DNA from: UBA9732 sp963599445
GTDB lineage: Bacteria; Spirochaetota; Spirochaetia; Sphaerochaetales; Sphaerochaetaceae
DNA: 64,000 nucleotides
Reading direction: 5' to 3'
Assembly (NCBI GenBank): GCA_963599445.1
Contig: CAVBWZ010000004.1
Span: forward strand, 1-64,000
Part shown: positions 58,485 through 64,000 of the stretch, piece by piece
Layout of the letters: each line of letters starts with the position of its first letter
How positions within the stretch are numbered: position 1 is the stretch's first letter
Notes under the pieces: model-generated
What the model saw: only the letters and a program-made list of their open reading frames with translations
Database searches by the model: none
Told to the model about the DNA's origin: nothing
Program-made: the position numbers and the translations under genes

Positions 58485-58513
58485 TTTCAATTCGGACAAT
58501 AACAGAGTATAAC
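58485..58513 (+). promoter_or_regulatory. rlmE promoter, leaderless type
   Basis: TTTCAA (58485-58490), 17 nt, TATAAC (58508-58513), then 7 nt to the ATG. The -35 is poor and the -10 good. Confidence 0.6.
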
Positions 58514-58520
58514 TTAGAGC

Positions 58521-59120
58521 ATGGCGACAAGCAGAAGAGACACAGCCGATTCCTATACCCAAAGAGCCCACAAGGAGGGCTATCCTGCCCGCAGCGTCTA
58601 CAAGCTGGAGGAAATCCAGAAGGTCAACAACATCATAAAGCCAGGCGACACCGTACTTGACGTTGGAGCAGCCCCTGGCAGTTGGACACTCTACACCCAC
58701 AGGATGTTGTTGAAGGGAAAAGGGACGATTATAAGCGTAGATCTCAACCCCTTGAACCTGAATCCGGTTCCCCCAACGGTGACAGCCTATATAGGCGATG
58801 CGTTCTCAAAGGAAATAAGGGAGAAGCTTACAAGCCATGGACCGTTCGATGCAATCATAAGCGATGCCGCCCCAATGACGACTGGAAACAGAACTGTGGA
58901 CACGACAAGAAGCGAGTGGCTTGCAGAGCAGGTCGTCATCCTAGCCCAGGAGCAGCTCAAACAGCATGGAAACCTTGTCATCAAGATATTCCAAGGCGGC
59001 GGACAACAGCAGATACTCCAAACCATGAGGGGAATGTTCACGAAGGCGAAGACCCTCAAACCAAAAGCCTGCCGCACGGACAGCTTTGAAATCTACCTTA
59101 TAGGGCTGGACAAGAAATAG
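58521..59120 (+). CDS. rlmE: 23S rRNA 2'-O-ribose methyltransferase (FtsJ/RrmJ type)
   Basis: A 199-residue Rossmann methyltransferase using S-adenosylmethionine. The K-D-K-E catalytic set can be placed: Lys in PARSVYKLEEI (about residue 29), Asp in AIISDAAP (about 115), Lys in LVIKIFQGG (about 155), Glu in SFEIYLIG (about 190). The SAM motif is VLDVGAAPGSWT (about 46). In E. coli the enzyme methylates U2552 of 23S rRNA. There is no Shine-Dalgarno. Confidence 0.92.
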   Translation: MATSRRDTADSYTQRAHKEGYPARSVYKLEEIQKVNNIIKPGDTVLDVGAAPGSWTLYTHRMLLKGKGTIISVDLNPLNLNPVPPTVTAYIGDAFSKEIREKLTSHGPFDAIISDAAPMTTGNRTVDTTRSEWLAEQVVILAQEQLKQHGNLVIKIFQGGGQQQILQTMRGMFTKAKTLKPKACRTDSFEIYLIGLDKK

Positions 59121-59156
59121 TTGTGAAAGTTCCTCACCAAAAACCCTATTTACAAC

Positions 59157-59184
59157 GAAAAGGTGACATCTCTGTCACCTTTTC
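59157..59184. terminator. Bidirectional terminator between rlmE and htpG
   Basis: A perfect 12-bp stem GAAAAGGTGACA / TGTCACCTTTTC with a TCTC loop between convergent genes. Confidence 0.92.
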
Positions 59185-59248
59185 ATTCAAAACGTCGTTT
59201 TTTGTGCATCAATGCAATAGCCATGCTCGCCCTGACACAGCACTGGTT

Positions 59249-61108
59249 TCAAAGAGCAAGGAGAGCGTGCAACTTGCGGGAGAACTCCGCAGGCTCCTTA
59301 GGCATCACACCTTCAGACAACAACGCTTGGTCAAGCAAGACGCTTGCCGCGTCTGCAACAAAGGCATCGTCTGAAGAATCCATAATCTTCTTGACGAATG
59401 CATCTTCAGGGTTGACCTCAAGGATTGGAGCGCTGCCTTCGTAGTCGGACTGTCCCATTGCCTTGAGAAGCTGCTGCATCTGGACGGATGGGTCGTTCTC
59501 GTCCGTCACAACAACGGCAGAGACGCCTGAAAGCCTTGTGGAGACGATTACATCCTTGACCTTTGAACCAAGAGCCTTCTTGAACTTGTCGGCAACCTTG
59601 GAGCCCTCTTCCTGGGCTTTCTTCCTCTCGTCGTCAGACATGAAGTCATCCATTGCACCGCTCTTGTTCACAGCCTTGAGAGGGAAGTCCTCGAACTTGC
59701 CAATGGACGAAATGACGATATCGTCAATGTCATCGGTCATAAGAAGAACCTCGATGCCCTTCTCCTTGTACGATGCAAGAAGTGGAGAGTTGCGAAGCGT
59801 CTTCTCGTCCGAGCCCGTGATGTAGTAGATGCTCTTCTGGTCGGCGACCATGCGTTCCTTATAGGCCTTAAGCGACGTGTAGCCATCCACAGAGGTGCTC
59901 TTGAAGCGCACAAGTCCAAGAAGCTCGTCCCTATTGGCATAGTCCTGATAGAGGCCTTCCTTCAATGGGCGGTTGTACTGCTCTATGAACTTGGTATAGA
60001 GCTCAGAGTTCTGCTCCGATATCTTCTTGAACTCGCCAAGAAGCTTCTTCACGGAGGCGTTCCTTATGGTCATCATGACCTTGTTCTGCTGAAGGATCTC
60101 ACGCGACACGTTCAGTGGAAGGTCCTCGCTGTCTATGACACCACGCACGAACCTAAGGTACGTTGGCAGAAGCTCCTTGTCGTCGTCCGTTATGTAGACA
60201 CGCTTCACATAGAGCTTCACACCCGGCTTGTAGTCCGCATGGTACATGTCGAACGGAGCCTTTGCAGGGATGAAGAACAACGTGGTGTACTCCGTGGCAC
60301 CCTCTGCCTTCGTATGGATGTAGAATAGAGGATTCTCGCTATCGTAGCAGGTGTTCTTGTAGAACTCGTTGTAGTCCTCTTCCTTGAGAGAACTCTTGCT
60401 GCGGGCCCAGAGTGCTGCTGCACTGTTTATCTTCTCAACCTTGTGCTCCGTGCCGGTGACGTTGTACTTATCGTCGTATGTGTTCTGGTCGTATGCGAGG
60501 TAGATTGGATATGCAATGTGGTCGCTGTACTGCTTGACGAGGTTCTCAATCTGCCATCTGTTGGCATATTCCTTGCCTTCATCGTTGAGATAGAGCACTA
60601 TTGTGGTTCCACAGCCCTCACGCTGGGCTTCCTCAATCGTATACTTCTCCTTGCCATCGCTGGACCACTTGAAAGCCTCGTCGCTGCCGTAGGCCTTTGA
60701 CGTGACCTCAACCTTGTCCGCCACCATGAACGCAGAATAGAAACCTACACCGAACTGACCAATGAGGTTGCTGTCCTTGCGCTGGTCGTCCGTCAGACTC
60801 GAGATGAACTTCTTCGTCCCAGAACGGGCTATCGTACCCAAGTTCTCGTTGAGCTCTTCATGGGTCATACCGATGCCGTTGTCGGCAATCGTCAGAGTCC
60901 TCTTGTCCCCTTCTGTGAAGGAGATGTCTATCCTGAGGTCGCCTTCAGGGGTCTTTCCATCAACGAGGGTCTTGTACTTGAGCTTGTCCAAGGCATCCGA
61001 TGCATTGGAGATGAGCTCCCTAAGGAATACCTCCTTGTGAGAATATAGTGAATGGATTATCAGATTCAAAAGCTCCGATACTTCCGTTTTGAACTGTTTG
61101 CGTTCCAT
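59249..61108 (-). CDS. htpG: Hsp90 chaperone HtpG
   Basis: A 619-residue GHKL chaperone. The N-terminal ATP site includes ELISNASDALDKLK (residues 31-44), ADNGIGMTHEEL (about 75) and GQFGVGFYSAFMV (about 115). The middle domain has the catalytic-loop Arg region (LPLNVSREILQQNK) and a C-terminal dimerisation domain follows. GGAGGAAG precedes the ATG. A GAGGAAC/GTTCCTC hairpin lies in the leader. No CIRCE or sigma32-type element was seen, so its heat control is unclear. Confidence 0.97.
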   Translation of the reverse strand: MERKQFKTEVSELLNLIIHSLYSHKEVFLRELISNASDALDKLKYKTLVDGKTPEGDLRIDISFTEGDKRTLTIADNGIGMTHEELNENLGTIARSGTKKFISSLTDDQRKDSNLIGQFGVGFYSAFMVADKVEVTSKAYGSDEAFKWSSDGKEKYTIEEAQREGCGTTIVLYLNDEGKEYANRWQIENLVKQYSDHIAYPIYLAYDQNTYDDKYNVTGTEHKVEKINSAAALWARSKSSLKEEDYNEFYKNTCYDSENPLFYIHTKAEGATEYTTLFFIPAKAPFDMYHADYKPGVKLYVKRVYITDDDKELLPTYLRFVRGVIDSEDLPLNVSREILQQNKVMMTIRNASVKKLLGEFKKISEQNSELYTKFIEQYNRPLKEGLYQDYANRDELLGLVRFKSTSVDGYTSLKAYKERMVADQKSIYYITGSDEKTLRNSPLLASYKEKGIEVLLMTDDIDDIVISSIGKFEDFPLKAVNKSGAMDDFMSDDERKKAQEEGSKVADKFKKALGSKVKDVIVSTRLSGVSAVVVTDENDPSVQMQQLLKAMGQSDYEGSAPILEVNPEDAFVKKIMDSSDDAFVADAASVLLDQALLSEGVMPKEPAEFSRKLHALLAL

Positions 61109-61128
61109 TTTTCTTCCTCCAAATCAAA

Positions 61129-61146
61129 GAGGAACTTGCGTTCCTC
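61129..61146 (-). promoter_or_regulatory. Leader dyad of htpG
   Basis: GAGGAAC-4 nt-GTTCCTC, a perfect 7-bp stem 21 nt before the start codon. It could be an operator or an RNA element sensitive to temperature. Confidence 0.45.
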
Positions 61147-61209
61147 CATCGTCAAAGTTAATAAAAACACCACACTACGGCAAGTGAACGACAAGTAAAA
61201 GAAAGAACG

Positions 61210-61896
61210 TTATGGAAGGTGGATAATCGAAATAAAATCTGTTTTTAAATCATACCCATAACTCGAATCTTCTCGATAAACCGAATAGACTTTATTTGCA
61301 ACGATATCCGCTGCACGAACCAACGGCTTTTGGTCGGATTTGCAAAAACGCAAACAAAGACTATCCGCTTTAGGAAAAAGAGGAACGGAATACATGCTCA
61401 CACTTTCTTTCAGTTCCTTAAGCAAAACATCTCTTAAATCATAGTTGCCATCATTTGCGGTGGAATGCTCATCCACAAGGAAATGGAACTTAACCTCATC
61501 ACTGCGTAGAAGAGTTCCTTTCGCGACAAGAACCTCAAAGGCTTTCTTTACGCCAGAGACATATGCAAAATCCAAGTAATGCTGTTTTGTTTTGGCATTC
61601 GCGAAAACTCTCTTTGAATCCACTTTGTTCTGGTTTATCACGACAGCAAACTTTGGAACATCTCTCACCAGCTTATATAAATCGTTTCTGTCGTCGTTCT
61701 TGAGGTAGAAGGCCTTGAGTTCGCTTAGCCCTGAATATATCTTCTTCTTTCTCTTTTGGCGTTCTGCAGAGACATATTTCCTATTTATCAATTCCATCTG
61801 TTGGACATCGGTAAATATCAATCCAGCATATACGAATGTCTTGTAGTGCTTGTTGTCAAAAACTCCAGATTCGTCAGAATATACATAAACATCCAC
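61210..61896 (-). CDS. DUF3800 domain protein
   Basis: A 228-residue protein beginning with the family signature VYVYSDESGVFDN (Asp-Glu-Ser, an RNase H-like fold metal site) and a second acidic site in FHFLVDEHSTAND (about residue 140). DUF3800 is a predicted nuclease-like family of unknown role, frequent in mobile and defence regions. The start is GTG, with AGGGGTG 5 nt upstream. AT-rich codon use differs from its neighbours htpG and ROK, suggesting acquisition. Confidence 0.8.
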   Translation of the reverse strand: MDVYVYSDESGVFDNKHYKTFVYAGLIFTDVQQMELINRKYVSAERQKRKKKIYSGLSELKAFYLKNDDRNDLYKLVRDVPKFAVVINQNKVDSKRVFANAKTKQHYLDFAYVSGVKKAFEVLVAKGTLLRSDEVKFHFLVDEHSTANDGNYDLRDVLLKELKESVSMYSVPLFPKADSLCLRFCKSDQKPLVRAADIVANKVYSVYREDSSYGYDLKTDFISIIHLP

Positions 61897-61921
61897 AAAG
61901 CACCCCTATCGTCAAAAAGAA

Positions 61922-62045
61922 AAAGCCACCAAAGAGGTGGCCATCCCGAGTGGGCGACGTACTTACAGTACGCTTAAACCTAAGGATCGTAGACCACTCG
62001 TATGCAGCGTATATTTCAACCTGCAATTAGAAGGTACACTGTTTC
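61922..62045 (-). ncRNA. Candidate structured RNA or complex terminator downstream of the ROK gene
   Basis: On the minus strand, a GCAG..CTGC hairpin is followed by a GAGTGG / CCACTC helix (about 61949-62000) enclosing CGTAC-TTACA-GTACG. Then GGCCACC-TCTTT-GGTGGC leads into TTTTTCTTTTT (about 61922-61943), a strong intrinsic terminator. GATCC in the loop can pair with GGGAT after the helix, a possible pseudoknot. It begins about 50 nt after the ROK stop. It may be a 3' UTR, a small RNA or the right end of a lost mobile element. No family is assigned. Confidence 0.4.
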
Positions 62046-62095
62046 AGCCATGCCGTCAAGAGAAACAAAACTTCGCAAGTCAAACAACTTAAACT

Positions 62096-63211
62096 CTACA
62101 GCAAGCCTTTTACGTCTTCCAAGAGGGAGGTCATGTAGACCCAGCTGTCAAGGGCGCTTTCAGCGGCGGCGACCATGTTGGCTTTGTCCCCAAGGTTGGA
62201 GCGTTCCAAGACAAGACCGCTGCACAGGCTTCGAAGCGTAGCAAGCTTGGCATCAGGTATCGTGGAGCCCTCACCTCCAATGACGACCTTGGACGAACCT
62301 ACGACCTGAGAAGCCAACGCCAAACCGCGCGCCAATGAGGCCAGCACTTCGTCGTCAACCTTGTCCCAAAGATCCTTGAGGTGTGCATCCATGCTGTTTG
62401 AAAGCGCCCACGCACTTGCAACGGCCTCGAGACATCCAATCTCACCGCACCAGCAAAGGCCCGTGGAGGAAACCTTGAGATGCCCAAAGCCATTGCAGTT
62501 TCCAAAGACCTTGCCGTCCTCGACGAATGCGAGGTTGAGGCCATCGCTCCAATCCAAGTACATGACAGGACCAACGCAGTCCAAAAGACCGCTTCCATAT
62601 GAAGCAAAACGCTCAGCAGACACCAAAGCCGTAGTCGAATTGCAAACGACGGCCTTTAGCTTGAGAACCTGAGAGAAGGCATCTGCAAGAGGGATGTTCT
62701 TCCAAGGAAGGTATGGGCATTCAAGGACAGTGCCGCCATCAGAGGAGATACGACCGCCTACAGTGACACCAACACCCAGAATTCTCTGTGGTTCTACGAG
62801 TTTCATGACCCTGATGCAGCTTTTTATGATGCCAACGCAGAACTCCTCCACCTTGACTTCCACAACCGTTGGAATGCGCTCGAACTTCACAACACCAGCG
62901 GTCATGTCGCACAAGGCTATGGAGATGTTGCGTCTTCCAATGTCTACGGAAAGGACGTATCGCGCACTTGGGACAAGCTTCAAGGCCGTGGGCTTCCTGC
63001 CGTTGACGGCCTCCATCTTGCCTAGTTCCTCAACAAGGCCATCGGCCAAAAGGGAGTCCACGATTTCGCCTACAGAGACCTTGTTAAGCTCAAGAAGGCG
63101 CGCAAGCTCCGCTTTGGAAAGGTTTTTACCCAACCGCAAAGCGCTCAGCACTCTGGCGGTGTTTATGGACCTAGCGGACTTTGGCTGCGAAAGCTTCATT
63201 GAAGGGTTCAT
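62096..63211 (-). CDS. ROK-family transcriptional regulator
   Basis: A 371-residue NagC/Mlc/XylR-type protein. The N-terminal winged helix (about residues 18-65, LSKAELARLLELNKVSVGEIVDSL) is followed by a ROK kinase-like domain with the zinc motif GFGHLKVSSTGLCWCGEIGC (about 240-260). The ATP-site Asp-Gly signatures are weak (VLSVDIGRRN is present). It likely senses a sugar without phosphorylating it. AAGGAG precedes the ATG at 63211, which overlaps the NUDIX stop (ATGA). No sugar operon is adjacent in the window. Confidence 0.85.
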   Translation of the reverse strand: MNPSMKLSQPKSARSINTARVLSALRLGKNLSKAELARLLELNKVSVGEIVDSLLADGLVEELGKMEAVNGRKPTALKLVPSARYVLSVDIGRRNISIALCDMTAGVVKFERIPTVVEVKVEEFCVGIIKSCIRVMKLVEPQRILGVGVTVGGRISSDGGTVLECPYLPWKNIPLADAFSQVLKLKAVVCNSTTALVSAERFASYGSGLLDCVGPVMYLDWSDGLNLAFVEDGKVFGNCNGFGHLKVSSTGLCWCGEIGCLEAVASAWALSNSMDAHLKDLWDKVDDEVLASLARGLALASQVVGSSKVVIGGEGSTIPDAKLATLRSLCSGLVLERSNLGDKANMVAAAESALDSWVYMTSLLEDVKGLL

Positions 63212-63780
63212 AGAATCTCCTTGAATTTGGCATTGAATTTTGCATATATGTGGTCGACGACCCATTTCTCCGCAGGAGATGGTTTGGACAAGGCTTCGTC
63301 AAATCCAAACCACGCAACGGCCTTGTTTTCATCGGCCTTCACTTTGAGGGGCGCAGCGTCATCGGCCTCCAGGAGATATGAAACGTTGAGATGCATATGG
63401 CTTGGAACGTAGAGCCCGTTCTTGTAGTGACCGTCCACAGGCAGCTGCTCGATGGAGAATATGGAAGTCGTCACGGGAAGGGCCTCCACGCCGGTCTCCT
63501 CGTAGGCTTCTCGCATGGCCACGGCAAGAAGATCCTCGTCCCCGTCCGCATGACCGCCCGTCCAGGACCACGAATCGTATATCCTATGGAACACCATGAG
63601 GACCTTTGTATGCAAGTGGTTCACAATCCAAGCCGATGCCGTCACGTGAGCCTTTAGGTTGGACCTCAGGAAGATGTCAGGCGACGTGCGAAGATAGTCG
63701 AGGATGACAAGCTTGTCCAAACACTCCTGATCGTTGTACGGTACATAGCTTTCCAACTGGTCGGCAACCTTACAGGACAT
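63208..63780 (-). CDS. NUDIX hydrolase
   Basis: A 190-residue protein with a complete Nudix box: GGHADGDEDLLAVAMREAYE then ETGVE (about residues 75-100). The N-terminal 60 residues are helical. The WSWTGGHADGDE arrangement is typical of Nudix proteins related to isopentenyl-diphosphate isomerase-like or ADP-ribose hydrolases, but the substrate is not evident. GAGGATGATGA lies before the ATG. It is coupled to the ROK gene. Confidence 0.9.
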   Translation of the reverse strand: MSCKVADQLESYVPYNDQECLDKLVILDYLRTSPDIFLRSNLKAHVTASAWIVNHLHTKVLMVFHRIYDSWSWTGGHADGDEDLLAVAMREAYEETGVEALPVTTSIFSIEQLPVDGHYKNGLYVPSHMHLNVSYLLEADDAAPLKVKADENKAVAWFGFDEALSKPSPAEKWVVDHIYAKFNAKFKEIL

Positions 63781-63805
63781 TCATCATCCTCGCCTTCGTA
63801 CAGGT

Positions 63806-64000
63806 TCAACCCTGTGAGACTATCTTGGAGTATTTCTCGAACTCCGCATCGTCGCAGAGGACGAAGTGGCCGGACTCCACCTCTCTGAATGAAGGGGTGC
63901 TGTTCCTATAGTCGTGGTCCGCAACTGGGTTGTAGACGATCCTCTTTCTGTTCTTCTCGTAGTTCGGATCAGGCTGAGGTATTGCACTCAGCAAGGACCT
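63806..64000 (-). CDS. Oligopeptide ABC transporter ATP-binding protein, C-terminal end (partial)
   Basis: The frame enters from the window edge and gives about 64 residues. RSLLSAIPQPDPNYEKNRKR is the conserved C-terminal extension of OppD/OppF/DppF-type ATPases, here followed by IVYNPVADHDY and GHFVLCDDAEFEKY, which most resembles OppF. The in-frame TTG at 63994 is internal, not a start. The nucleotide-binding motifs lie outside the window. It is separated from the NUDIX gene by 25 nt. Confidence 0.72.
   Translation of the reverse strand, partial: RSLLSAIPQPDPNYEKNRKRIVYNPVADHDYRNSTPSFREVESGHFVLCDDAEFEKYSKIVSQG

Overview
The window looks like a chromosomal segment of an anaerobic, probably gut-associated spirochaete, most likely Sphaerochaetaceae or Treponema-like. 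The pointers are pyruvate:flavodoxin oxidoreductase, a Na+-pumping decarboxylase beta subunit, solute-binding proteins with an AGGSKE-type signal junction, SUMF1 lipoproteins and DUF6062. This placement rests on gene content and style only. Housekeeping genes are moderately GC-rich and favour CCA (Pro) and AAG (Lys). Several accessory blocks are visibly AT-richer or use different codons.

Layout. 0-2.5 kb: truncated ORFs, slyX and a WYL regulator, separated by short-period repeat arrays. 2.7-6.3 kb: nifJ. 6.5-9.7 kb: an AT-rich four-gene operon (AlbA_2/Schlafen-type regulator, DUF4417 and two unknowns). 9.9-25.5 kb: core genes (CmpB-like membrane protein, oadB with a 54-residue partner, gdhA, an RluA-type synthase, parC, parE, yhhN, leuS, a RAYT transposase inside inverted repeat arrays, xpt-guaA). 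25.6-39.5 kb: a carbohydrate island next to a defective tRNA-Phe. It holds a GntR regulator, a ten-gene minus-strand operon (LplBC-type permeases, solute-binding protein, two sialidase-like proteins, two DapA/NanA-family lyases, nucleoside hydrolase, two SUMF1 lipoproteins) and a divergent SIS/RbsD/ribokinase operon. Both share a divergent promoter region with paired CTGTAATACAG operators. 39.5-40.6 kb: a gene graveyard with DUF4417, IS1634-type transposase and HsdS fragments. 40.6-47.1 kb: AAA/DUF4143 ATPase, GNAT plus membrane protein, HAD, acetyltransferase, and a MerR-controlled cupin/CMD/aldo-keto reductase operon. 47.2-64 kb: aspS, a hypothetical/DUF6062 pair, split transketolase, proS, an outer-membrane protein, a candidate structured RNA, ankyrin protein, adenosine deaminase, rhomboid, rlmE, htpG, DUF3800, a second candidate RNA/terminator, ROK regulator, NUDIX and the end of an oligopeptide ABC ATPase.

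Three themes cut across the window. (1) At least eight genes without a Shine-Dalgarno (slyX, the AlbA-like gene, parE, leuS, xpt, the 49,154 ORF, rhomboid, rlmE; possibly oadB) have a sigma70-like promoter whose -10 box ends only 5-8 nt before the start codon, which predicts leaderless mRNAs. (2) Many intergenic spacers consist of degenerate 9-14-nt tandem units. One family, with an exact 17-nt core present three times, flanks the RAYT gene in inverted orientation. (3) Accessory insertions carry remnants of restriction, transposase and phage-type genes. No rRNA operon, CRISPR array or replication origin was seen.
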